NCBI RefSeq assembly: GCF_041381155.1
Contig: NC_091144.1
Location: 19,415,544-19,479,543, forward strand
DNA from: Argopecten irradians
Taxonomy: Eukaryota; Mollusca; Bivalvia; Pectinida; Pectinidae
Direction: 5' to 3'
Length of the DNA stretch: 64,000 nt
Of this stretch, positions 36,161 to 47,800 are shown in pieces. The notes under the pieces are model-generated. The model saw only the letters and a list, made by a program, of their open reading frames with translations, made no database searches and was not told the origin of the DNA. Each line of letters opens with the position of its first letter. Position 1 is the first letter of the stretch. Both the position numbers and the translations under genes were made by a program.

Positions 36161-36419
36161 GTGTGACAAAATTTTCATATATATACTTTACATACTTTAA
36201 ATACACATGTATTTTGCACTTGTGACTGGAGAAGTGGTATAATGGTGTTAAAACACTTGTTTTTCTTACGGGGCTAGTTACTAACACTACAAATGTACAT
36301 CACCTTTTTTCCATAAGAAAAATGGCGATAAACTATCGCTCAAGGATTATTATTTTTTCTTTATAATATACTAATATTAACAAATCCTTGAGTCAGAATG
36401 TAACTTTTTTTTTTTTTTT

Positions 36420-36560
36420 TATAATCACCAGTCGGTGAACAGTATGTGGTACTTTTACCAAATACTATCGACCTCCCTCCACTGATTACAGGTGTGGAAC
36501 AAAGGGAGTGTAATCCAAACTCCGGCCATAAGACAGGGCTTTAGCCCATCTGGGCAAAAT
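36420..36560. repeat. structured repeat, copy A
   Basis: Contains CTCCCT...AGGGAG as a 6-bp stem enclosing TCCAC...GTGGA, followed by a second hairpin GGGCTTTAGCCC and CATCTGGGCAAAATTTTT. It aligns with copy B at 36905-37035 over the blocks ACAGGTGTGGAA and CCGGCCA. The family is unknown. Just left of it, TGGTACTTTTACCA is a further small hairpin. Confidence 0.5.
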
Positions 36561-36904
36561 TTTTCAATAAGTTTATTCTTCATTTTTTTTTACACTTGGA
36601 TAAACCCCCTTTAACGAAAAAACTGTACTCGTGGCAAGGAGATACAGTTTTGATAAATGAACAATCAATGTTTTTTTATCCTACAATCCATCGCAATTTT
36701 CTGGCATCTTCTCTGTTAAATTAACTATAATAACGAACTGATTTCAATTATAATATGAACATGGTCTCATCTCTTTTGATTTTCCTTAAAAACTTATTCC
36801 TTATATATACCAACATCCAATTTCCTCTAGTAACCTGGATAATTACTTATAAAATTTATTTTTGATCGGTTTAGAAGATACCGTGACACAACTCTACTTG
36901 TTTT

Positions 36905-37035
36905 TCAATTCTGATCTGTTGATAAATAATACACTGGGTACTCCCCCCTACTGTACAGGATGTGGAATAGGGGAGGCAACCCCTACATTTACACCGGCCA
37001 GGATACATAAGGGCATGGCCCGCCTGGCATTTTTT
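36905..37035. repeat. structured repeat, copy B
   Basis: Contains CTCCCC...GGGGAG, where copy A has CTCCCT...AGGGAG, then GGGCATGGCCC where copy A has GGGCTTTAGCCC, and an outer pair GCCAGG/CCTGGC. The paired bases change together while the stems are kept. It is followed by CATTTTTTCTC. The two copies are in the same orientation about 480 bp apart. Confidence 0.5.
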
Positions 37036-37585
37036 CTCTAACGATTTTTATCTCTTTATCTTAAACTATATATACATAGTATAACTGTATAGTTATATTA
37101 TTAGTCAACGTTTAACGTGGCAGATTAAACAGTTGATCTACATAATTATAGATATATGAAAGAATACAGCTAATCTGGCTTCTAACTCCATTAAATTTTT
37201 TAAATTTTATTTTTTAATCTTTTAAATTTATCCTTTTAATTAACTATACAAATAATACGTATCCGTACGTAAAAAAAATTTAAGCTGGTTGGTTCCCTCA
37301 CATTAAGTTACTTTACTAAGTATCAAATAATTATTATTGACGGCGAAGTCATTTGATACTATATTTTTAAATTAATTTTTATAAATAGATTTATATTACA
37401 ATTTTTGATCAATATATCTAAGTGATTAATAACAAAGTTCTCATTGTTTTTCTCCTCTACTTTAATAACGCATACACTTAATATAATTTAAAAGTCAGCA
37501 CACACCAACCCTATATTAGGGAGAGTCTGAAATCAAACATTTAAGACAATTAATACTTAATTATATAAGGAAAAAACATTCTTAC
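37036..37585. other. AT-rich intron or intergenic DNA
   Basis: There is no exon. A perfect 10-bp inverted repeat, AGTATCAAAT and ATTTGATACT, spans 37319-37361 with a 20-odd-base loop. I searched here without success for the missing half of the FHA domain. Confidence 0.4.
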
Positions 37586-38807
37586 CTTTCCTTTATCATC
37601 AACTGTGACCTTACAATGTTCTCTGGATACATTTGGGAGCTGAATGCGAATGTCACATTCATTGGATCTACAAAACAAACAATTAAGTTATAGGTTTAAA
37701 GCTGTTAACCATTATCCTAGCTACTGTGATATTTTTTTACAAATATACTAATCATTACTGAATAGTGAATATATTGATAAAATCTTAATGAAGGTTTTAA
37801 TAATTGATCTTAAAGACAGAATAGTATTCCAGATGCAGGGGATATATGATGCAAGGTCATAAGCTGCTAAATGTCAGATTCGTTCGCACTAGATCTCCTT
37901 ATCGATCAGTGGTTCAATTCAATGATGTTTTTCTCCCATTGGTGGGGTATAAGTTACAATAATTGAGATAACAGTTCTGACCTTCGGTTTTCACACTATC
38001 GGTTGATTTTAGCTATCCGATAACTCCATATAAATTGTACGGCAAAAAATACAAATGCAAATCATAAATAATTGAAATGATAAAAGACAAAGAAAATTTA
38101 ATAACTTTTGCATAACTGACTGCTTCCAAAGCGTACACACTTTTGTAAGAAAATTATGCTTGAATCCAACAGGATCTTTTAAATTCGGTCAAAAATAAAG
38201 TGCCTTCACTTGGCTCCTAAAGTGACCATTTATGAAGAATTTGTGCATGAAGTCGCAGCCCTACTGATCTGTTTGGACACATACACCATCAGTTGGTTTT
38301 TAATAATGATGTTGAACATAAAAAAATGTTTGAAATTTAAGGTAAGTTCATTCAATTGTTTAAATTGGTGGGGTATGTTACAAAAAATAGATAACAGAAA
38401 ATTAACTTAAACACTATAAATAAAAACGGTCGGTTCCCAAAGTTTGTATTTTTAACTAACCGTAATCATCAGTAGGGAAAGAAATTGTAAAAACCTTGTC
38501 ACACTAAAAATTAAAGTCAATTATATGAAAAAAATAATAATAAAATAAAAATAATAGTAATAAAAAATAGTAATAAAAAAAAGACAAAGAAAATTTAATA
38601 ACTTTCTGTTTATATATATATATATATATAACTGATCACACACACACCAATCAGGTTTGGAAAAATAATATTAAAATCTAAACATGTTTCACATTAACAT
38701 CACTAAAATATAACTTACCTTCCAAACAAACATACTGATGTTGTCAAGGGAAATTGTGCACCATCTGCCCCCGTCCGCTTGATAACTACTATTTTACCAT
38801 ACAGCAT
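37586..38807 (-). CDS. Ki-67-type FHA domain, first two coding exons (partial gene)
   Basis: The minus-strand coding exons 38807-38719 and 37667-37586 join in frame (phase 2, then phase 0) into 57 residues. The start MLYGKIVVIKRTGADG aligns with the human Ki-67 start. CLFGRSNECDIRIQLPNVS then REHCKVTVDDKGK matches the human CLFGR.IECDIRIQLP.VS.QHCK block almost residue for residue. The conserved FHA Gly-Arg and Ser-x-x-His are present. FHA domains bind phosphothreonine; in Ki-67 this one binds Hklp2 and NIFK at mitotic chromosomes. The donor GTAAGA follows the second exon, but the remaining half of the domain was not found below 37.58 kb before LINE sequence begins. The gene may be truncated, rearranged or continue past the elements. 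A non-coding first exon is likely at about 40330-40148. Confidence 0.85.
37930..38605. repeat. diverged direct duplication in an FHA-gene intron
   Basis: TTGGTGGGGTAT...GTTACAA...GATAACAG and, further on, AAAAGACAAAGAAAATTTAA with TAACTTT occur at about 37940-38110 and again at 38365-38605. The copies are strongly diverged. A (TA)n run lies at 38613-38632. Confidence 0.4.
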
Positions 38808-40147
38808 ACTGCAAAATATCACAATATGAGCATTATATGCCCTATATTATTCTCTTTTAAGTACTACTACTATCAATTAATTTTCAATGTGCAATTACCA
38901 TGTCTACAGTGAATAAGCAAATTATGGAACTCTCAGGTAATTACAAATCAGCTGTCAACAAGTGTTCAGTCATGTGTCAGTGCATTAGTTTATATACATA
39001 ATTCGGTATAGGTATAAGCTGACAATAAAACAAATAATTTTGATTGATAATCAGATTACAGGGACCCATTACTGATATTATTTAGGAAGGGATAAGTCTT
39101 AGATATTTACAAACAGAAATTTAGTATTGAGAAATGTCTTTGTTAATAAAACAAATTCCAATTTACTATTAATTGATTCAGTTTATAACCAGATTTTCTA
39201 GAAATTTTGAAAGTTTGTAGAAAACTGCATGCTCTTTTCTTTGGTTTTATCCAAAAAACTTGGTTTATGTCAAATATATCACCACATAATAAAATTTTGA
39301 TGATGTTTATTGATTTCCATGTTCACTTGAACTGTGAATTTTGGTTGAAATTAGTAAAAATATGATAATTCTCAATGCTTTTTATGTGTGCTCTACATTA
39401 AGACGACCTACCTATATAATGTTATACTGTATCTTATCACAAGTGACATGTCCTTGTGGTAACAGACACAGAAATCAAATGAATGCAAGATTATCAAGAA
39501 CATGCTAGTACTGATGCTGTATGTTACCTGTGATATGGAGTGTATCAATGTAAGTGGGTTTATTGTTTTTTATTCATCCCTTTCATTTAAAGCAATCATA
39601 TGGTGAAATATCATTAAATTGTGCAATATTAAGAGCATAGACTAGTTTAAAAGTAAAATCAGTGGACAAAAACTGATAACAAGACCAAGATGATCTGGAT
39701 TAAACAGTAGCTATGCATTAAAAATGTTAAATGACTACCACATTTCCCACAAAGAAAAACTTGGCTTTTGTTTTGTAACCACATTCATCGACATTTATTC
39801 AGATATTATATCATATGCATTCGTTTTCGACTATAAATAAAACATGAAAATAACGAATATTGAATTCACGATTTAACCGAAGAAAATTGAAATCTAGAAA
39901 CTCAATCATCAACGTGACTTTGAACTTTTTGCATCATTTTACCGTTGGCATACATTTGCTCTCAGCTGTTTTCAACGCCATGTTTTTTTTAAAAAGGCCG
40001 ATAGCACCAAATTCAAACTTACCCGCGGAACCAGTACGAGACACTAATTTTTATAAACAAATGGTTCGCTAAATTTAATTTATCAAGAGAAACCATTAAA
40101 ACTGGTAAATAACTATAATATAATGTTACTTATTAAATTGACCTTAC
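38808..40147. other. first intron of the FHA gene
   Basis: No exon and no bounded element were seen. The acceptor ATATTTTGCAG precedes the first coding exon, and a donor GTAAGGTCA at 40147 ends the likely leader exon. Confidence 0.45.
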
Positions 40148-40500
40148 CTTTCTAACGGCTGTTACGGTGAATATAATGTATATTGCGCGATGCGCGTACC
40201 CCGGTAATGTATCGCCGCGCGAGGCTAATGATGAAGTGAGTAATACGGTCGATTCGGCTTTCGCCGGAAAAAGTATAACCGGAAGTAATATTTTATATAA
40301 CAATTTTTTAGTCAACTTCAAAATAATTCGAACAAATTAATAGCAATATCATTATAATATGAAATATTTAAACATTCAATTAAGACGATAAAAAGGAAAA
40401 ATAAATATTTTTCATAACCGTAAATAAACAGTGGCTGTGCGCATTGATATAATTTTCCTTTCCTTGTACAAGATTTAAATGTGTTGTTCGCGATGAAATG
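40148..40500. promoter_or_regulatory. candidate bidirectional promoter with minus-strand leader exon
   Basis: A minus-strand non-coding exon appears to end at 40148 (GTTAGAAAG then GTAAGG). A plus-strand one appears to end at 40609 or 40635 (GTAAGT). The 40180-40280 stretch is rich in CpG for this AT-rich window (GCGATGCGCGTACCCCGG, CGCCGCGCGAGG). ATTGG (CCAAT on the other strand) at about 40501 and a TTCGAA near 40326 recall the CCAAT and CHR boxes of cell-cycle genes. These sites are short, so this part is inference. Confidence 0.45.
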
Positions 40501-41819
40501 ATTGGTTGGTTAGAATCACCCGCCATTTTTAAGACCTTATATGGAAAAGTTCAAAGGTCATTCTTGAATAGACCATTGAACCTCATTTGCATTTTTGGCG
40601 TTTGTTGTGGTAAGTGTGTTTCGATATTAAGGCGGGTAAGTACGATATATACAAATATATCCAAATGTGGTCAAGTTAAGCAATGGTATATGAAGCTATA
40701 TATACAAACTTGAAAGTAAGGTACAAAATGCATTTCATCCAGAGTAATAATGCAGTGTTTTGCAAGGTTGTGGAACAACCGAAAATCATTCATAAACAAA
40801 CGGTTTCATATGGGGCCCTTCATATGCACTAGCTAAGTACATTCAAAGGATCAAGTTCAAACTTACCGTCTGATTTACATAATGATTTTTAAGTTCTGCA
40901 TTGCCTTTTGGCAATTGTTAATATCATTGGAAGACTAATATATAGACTATATTGTCGTGGGATTTTACATAACTCAGTAGGCCTTATAGGCCCAGGTTGT
41001 AATCATAATTTTGAACAGCCTTGTTGATATTTCAGCCAATCGCGTTACATTATTTATTCGTATGAAGTCACGTGTATAAACAGAGTAGTAAGTCTCAGCT
41101 TCACGCAAGTTGACCAACTCTCAGGTGAATTTCATGTAAAATTATATGACCGCTTTTCAATATAAGCTTGAATGTTATATCGTCAATACTTATGCAGTAC
41201 AGATTTTTTGACATCAAACATTTTCTTACTTTCCTGTGGATTTGTTTCATCTTACTGACTTCTAAAATAATTTATAAAAGAGTAATTTAGCACATTCCTA
41301 GAGGGATATGAACTTAGACTAGAGGCATATGCTTTCCTGGGTCCATTAATTTACTTAGTACATATTCCTTATCTTGTTCTCTTATCCATCGACATTGGAA
41401 TTTGATCACATCCACATATCTACTAGGACTGGTTGTGTACATATATATTCTATGCATCAAGATTTTCGCACGTCTGGAGCTGTTGACGAATACTCCATGA
41501 TGGTGTTGTTTTGTTAATGTGAATATAGTGTGTTTCATGAGATTTCAACAATTATTTTTTTCCTAAATCACGACTACTGTTCCTTCATGACTACTTGTTG
41601 GGTGCAGTACTGTACAGTTAGAACCCTTTATGAAAACCCCCACTTATTTCACCTTTGAAAATGAAAAAGTAATGAAGTGTGATTTGTGATATATATATTC
41701 TCTTTTATAATTAATTGTATGAATTTGTAGTAGTTCATTGATGCAAGTTTCCTTGATTTTTTGATAATTTTAATTTGATTGACCTTTAAATCTATGTCAT
41801 TTATTAGTATTGGATCAGG

Positions 41820-44800
41820 ATGCCAGGGAGACAGACAAAGACACCTAAAAGGACAACCAGAAAGTCCACTGCTGCTTCAGGAAGTCCCACTGACATTGGG
41901 TACGTTACAATCAGGAAGTAATAAGTGATATTATGATATATAGTTTTTAAAATTACCGATGAAAAAATAGAAATAAAAATGTTAATACCAGTACCTTTTC
42001 TGTAAGGTATCATCTGATTACATGCTATCCAGTGAGTCTGAGTAACTCCCACACAAGCTTTACCCTGAATGGTCCTTCTAACACTAACACTTTCAACAGA
42101 AAAAAAGTTCTATAAGTAGCAGTTGATACAAGTTTTGTTCTAATCTTGCAAAACTGGAATCTGATGCTGTACCCTGAAGTTATAACAAATTTAAGTAGAC
42201 AGAATTGCCCCAGGTCAGTGAAAGGTGTGAGATGAAAAGTTTGTGTTACCTGCCATAAGGAAAGTTGATTGTTATCATATGGTAGTCAATACCATAAAGA
42301 TATTATGCCACACTAAGCTAGCTATATATAGCTTAATTAGATCTATAAAAACATGATAATGCCGAAAGGTTCCTGTCAATCAAATAATGTTGATCAGATT
42401 GCATTGTAACTTTCCTTGTACTTGTCTTATTTTCTGCATAAAGGTTTCAGAACTTTAGCATAAAGCAAACAATTCAAAGATATGCAGTTGTCCCATTAAG
42501 CAATTATATGCACATGTATAAACATTTGAAAGCCTGGTAATGTGTTGGAATGTATTGCAATATTTCAAAACAAAGTTCAGAAATAACAAAAATCTACTAA
42601 AAAATTCATGTCTTAACACCAAGATTTCTATATGGGTTTTAAAAACAATGTATTTTAGTACACGGGTAAAACACAATAATGGGCTCCCCTATGTTGCACT
42701 TTGGGGTCAAAATTAAACATTTCAGAAATCAAATGAAAACTATTTCATATCAATGAGTAATGTTCAAAAACAGCGATTGTTTTGAAATGACTTATGTTTA
42801 AGTCAATTTTTTTATTGTTTTATTGGGGTACCCAATACCAGGTTACGGACACTACTAATGCAAAATAACAGATGACATCTCATAAGCATCATGTATTTTA
42901 ACAATTTTATTTCTACTAAACATGTGTAGCCATATATTAAAATAAGGTTATAAAATTAAACTAACTTGATCTGTTGAAAATGGATAATCTCCAAGCAAAA
43001 ACAAACATTGTGGTATATCCAAAATTTGCCATTCAAAATGTTTAAAAACAATTCAAACAATTTCCTTACAAGCATAATTATGGTCATAAAAACACTAAAA
43101 GAAACACTAGCCCTAATAAAAAACACAAAATATTCAATTCAGATTGATAGAATGAACGGTAAAATTAAAAATAATCTACATCAAAATATTGGTAGGTTAC
43201 GGACACTACAGAATCGTAAATTATACATAATTTTCTTCATTATTTAATTGTGCTGCATATATATACATTACTGAATGAATTTGTTAATACATTATTTTAT
43301 CAATGACCATTGATATATACAATGTATGTCTTTTCAGATTGATTACTATTATAATAAAATCTCAAAGATAAAGTTTAATTATGTATTATTTTATACAAGA
43401 TTGAATTACCAGTATATCATTCAGTTCTACATTTTTATTTGGAATCTCAAAACAGAAAATCTGTTTAACTACAATAAAAGAGGCATTTTCACTTAAAGGA
43501 CTTGTTGCATTTACAGTAATTTACTAAAATCTATATGATACATATAAACAGTGCATTTAATTACTTGTAGGTATTTTTTTTCTAAAAAATGAAATTATGT
43601 AGATCTCTCATAACATCAATTGACTTAGATTGATTTAATTTACTCTTGTGTTTTTATGCTCTCTTCTGGCAAATGAAGTCGGTAATCTGAACAATTTGAT
43701 TTTTTCATTTTTTTTGGTGTTTTTTTGCTTGAGCCAAGTATAATAAGAACCATTTCTTTTCACCATACTGATCAGGACTTGCTACTCACTGATCAACTGA
43801 CCTAAAAAATAGTCAAAAAAGCACATTTCTTAATCATCATTTAATGACATTTGTTTTTTTCAATTTTGGAATTTCCTTAGGTTTTCCAGTTGATGCTCTG
43901 ATGTTTCAGCTGTCTTAATTTTTTTTCAAATTTTACAGGCTAATCCACTTTCTTTCATGGTCTTCTTTAGAACATCATATGTATACTGCATGCTCTTCAT
44001 AGTCATTTGATTTGGTTATTTTAAAGTCTTGCAGATCATTTTTTATTTACTTCATTCCTGCATGGTCTGTTCTTGAGTACTTCCAGTCTTCCACCTCTCG
44101 ATCTTAGTTCAAACTTGGTCTAAATTGAAGAAAAAAAATATTAATATCAACTACACTTATAAAGATTGAAATAACATAAGGTATACCTTTATCATATGAA
44201 TGAACATAAATATTCATAATCTTTAAAGATAATGAGAAAAAACTTTAAAACACTACTTGTTTTGAAGGTCTGACATTTTTGTAGTGTCTGTAACCAGTGA
44301 CATATTGATCAAATGTAGAAATATTGTGAATAAAATCTGAAATGATTAATGTTGAATTTTTTTTTTTTTCATATATCTTGTGATCAGAAGAGAGATTCTA
44401 AAAATCATTTATAGTGAAATTGTTAAAATTTTGTTATTAATATTTCAACTAAACTTAATTTTCATACCAAAAAATCCATAACCAGACAGGAAATCTGTTC
44501 ACTAAAGTATTTGTGAAAGATAAATTAAGGTTAAAACCAGATTTTGCTATTATTCAATCAATAATTGATAATGTGTTGTACTAAAACTCATAAAAATACT
44601 CATATCAGAGCTCTTATAAATAATCAACAGTATGGTTTACAGATACTACATTTGGTCCATAGTGACAAGTTTTACTCAACTTCAAGCAAAGTATCCACAA
44701 ATTCTGCAGTATATGGCCTCAGGATCTCCTTCAGATGTCTTCAGAAAATCATATGCAGCTTTCAATGCCTCATTACTTGGCAACGTGTGTGTTTGAATAA

Positions 44801-47800
44801 CTAGAATTTTCAGGACTCGCAAGTTGTTTTTGACGTTGTTTACTTAAAGGGCCACTACCTTTCCGAAACGGCTTTTAATTTTTTAGCTCACCTGGCCCAA
44901 AGGGCCGGTGAGCTTATGTCATGGCGCGGCGTCCGTCGTCCGTCTGTCCGTCAACATTTCCTTTAAATCGCTACTAGTCATAGAGTTCTGCATGGATTTT
45001 AACCAAATTTGGCCAGAATACATCCTTGGTGGGAGGGGAACAGAACTTGTATAAATTTTTGCTCTGACCCCCCGGGGACAGGAGGGGCGGGGCCCAATAG
45101 GGGAAATAGAGGTAAATCCTATAAATCGCTACTTGTCCTAGAGTTCTGCATGGATTGAAAACAAATTTGGCCAGAAACATCCTTGGGGGAAGGGGAATAG
45201 AACTTGTATAAATATTGGCTCTCTGACCCCCCGGGGGCAGGAGGGGCGGGGCCCCAATAGGTGAAATTGAGGTAAATCCTATAAATTGCTACCTGTCCTA
45301 GTGTTTCTGCATGGATTGTAACCAAATTTGGCCAGAAACATCCTTGGGGGAAAGGGAACAGAAACTTGTATAAATTTTGGCTCTGACCCCCCGGGGGCAG
45401 GAGGGGCGGGGCCCAATAAGGGAAATTTAGGTAAATCCTATAAAAATCGCTACTTGTCCTAGAGTTCTGCATGGATTGTAACCAAATTTGGCCAGAAACA
45501 TCCTTGGGGAGAGGGGATCAGAACTTGTTTAAATTTTTGCTCTGACCCCCCGAGGATAGGAGGGGCGGGGCCAAATAGGGGAAATTAAGGTAAAATCCTA
45601 TAAATCGCTACTTGTCCTAGAGTTCTGCATGGATTGTAACCAAAATTGGCCAGAAACATCCTTGGGGGAAGGGGAATAGAACTTGTGTATAAATTTTGGC
45701 TCTGACCCCCCCGGGGACAGGAGGGGCGGGGCCCAATAGGAGAAATTGAGGTAAATCCTATAAATCGCTACTTGTCCTAGAGTTCTGCATGGATTGTAAC
45801 CAAATTTGGCCAGAAACATCCTTGGGGGAAGGATAGAAACAGAACTTTGTATAAATTTTCGGCTCTGACCCCCCGGGGACAGCGAGGAGGGAGGGACCCA
45901 ATAGGGGAAATCTTAGGTAAATCCTATAAATTGCTACTTGTTCATAGAGTTCTGCATGGATTGTAACCAAATTTGGCCAAAACATCCTAGGGGGAAGGGG
46001 AAACAGAACTTGTATAAACTTTTTGCTCTGACCCTCTGGGACATGAGGGGCGGGGCCCAATAGGGGGAAATAGAGGTAAATCCCTATAAATCGATACTTG
46101 TCCTAGCAGTTTCTGCATGGATTGTAAACCAAATTTTTGGCCAGAAACATTCTTAGGGAATAGGAAACAGAACTTATACTATAATATTGGCTTCTGACCC
46201 CCAAGGCAGGCAGGAGGGGCAGGCGGCCAATAGGGGAAATAGAGGTAAATCCTATAAATCGCTACTTGTCCTAGAGTTCTGCATGGATTGAAACCAAATT
46301 TGACCAGAAACATCCTTGGGGGAAGGAGAATAGAACTTGTATAAATTTTGGCTCTGACCCCCTGGGGGCAGGAGGGGCGGGGGCCCAATAGGGAAATTTA
46401 GGTAAATCCTATAAATCGCTACTAGTCTTAGAGTTCTGCTTGGAGTTTAACCAAATTTGGCCCAGAAACATCCTTGGGGTTAACAGAATTCCTATAATTT
46501 TTGGCTCTGACCCCCTTGAGCAGAAAGAGTGGGGCCCAATAGGGAATTAGAGGTAAATATTCAAATTCCTTCAGAAAAGAAACAATGAACCTTACTAGGG
46601 CATTTCAAACCTGGGTGAACTGTGATACAGGCCCTCTGGGCCTCTTGTTCAAATAGGACATGTACAAACGAGATACACATTTTGTAGAGTCGCAGAATTT
46701 ATTAATATGAACGGCTAACTAAGCACCCTTATCTTCACCCTGAAGAACAGTTTAATTAGAATAAAATAAATTGTTAATTTGTCAGAAACGCGGGTCCGTT
46801 TTGTGTTTCCCCCGCCGTCGTCCTACATTGCGCGCGGATCGAGAGGACTAATCACTGCCGCCAGACACGGCAAACTAGTGAGAAATGAATCTCCACTGTT
46901 ATCGTACATTAGTCAGGGGACTCTTGGCATATGTTTGTTGTTGTAACCTTCATCTTAAGCCCATCGTTATAGATACTTTCTTTGGTTATTACTGTTTTAA
47001 TGAAACCGTGTTAAATTTGCCTCCGGAAATGGTAGTATGGGCTTTAATAGCTTATCAGCTAGTCAATACCAAAGATATTTAAGTGACATGCACTTTCAAA
47101 AATATAAAATCTGTGGTGTCATTGTTTAATCTTAAGATATTCTACCAATAAAATGTGTTCAGGGTTTGTTTATACACTATCTGAAAACATGCAGTTAGAA
47201 ATCAGGTTACGGACACTACAGCAAAATCGTAGTGTCCGTAACCTTCATGACCCTGTAGTTTTAAAGCAATACTCATAAGGAGATTATTTTTTTACATTTT
47301 ATGGGATATTAAACTAAGTAGTTACTACACACACACACAAAAAGAAATAGATCTTCAAAGCATTATATAGGAATAATGGAAGTGGTTACGGACACTACAT
47401 GTTTTTTTTTGTTTTTTCTTTTACAAAGGAAAAGTGCCTCGCAAAACTTTGCTGTATCATTAAAAATATCTAGTTGCAAGTAGGATTAGACTTAACTATG
47501 AAATCTATAGTTTAAGTATAAATTAAAAAATTTCTAGGCTATAACATGGGGCAAGTTTTGAAAGGTAAAAACGCAAACGAAGCCGGTAATTGTAACAAAT
47601 TAGATTTTTATTGCCATTTTTTATTGTATCATTATGAATGATACATCATTCAATTCGTAAAAGAATATCCTATTTGGTTTTATTTTAATCTTTGCATTAA
47701 ACCTATTTTACAATGTGTTTATTTGGTCTGTCAAAAACAGATTTTTTAGCTCACCTGGCCCGAAGGGCCAGTGAGCTTATGTCATGGCGCGGCGTCCGTC

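Noticed and set aside
36000-37580. Search for the second half of the Ki-67-type FHA domain on the minus strand
   Set aside because: No frame with HGD or IIDRSFR-like residues and splice sites was found; absence is reported instead of a guessed exon.
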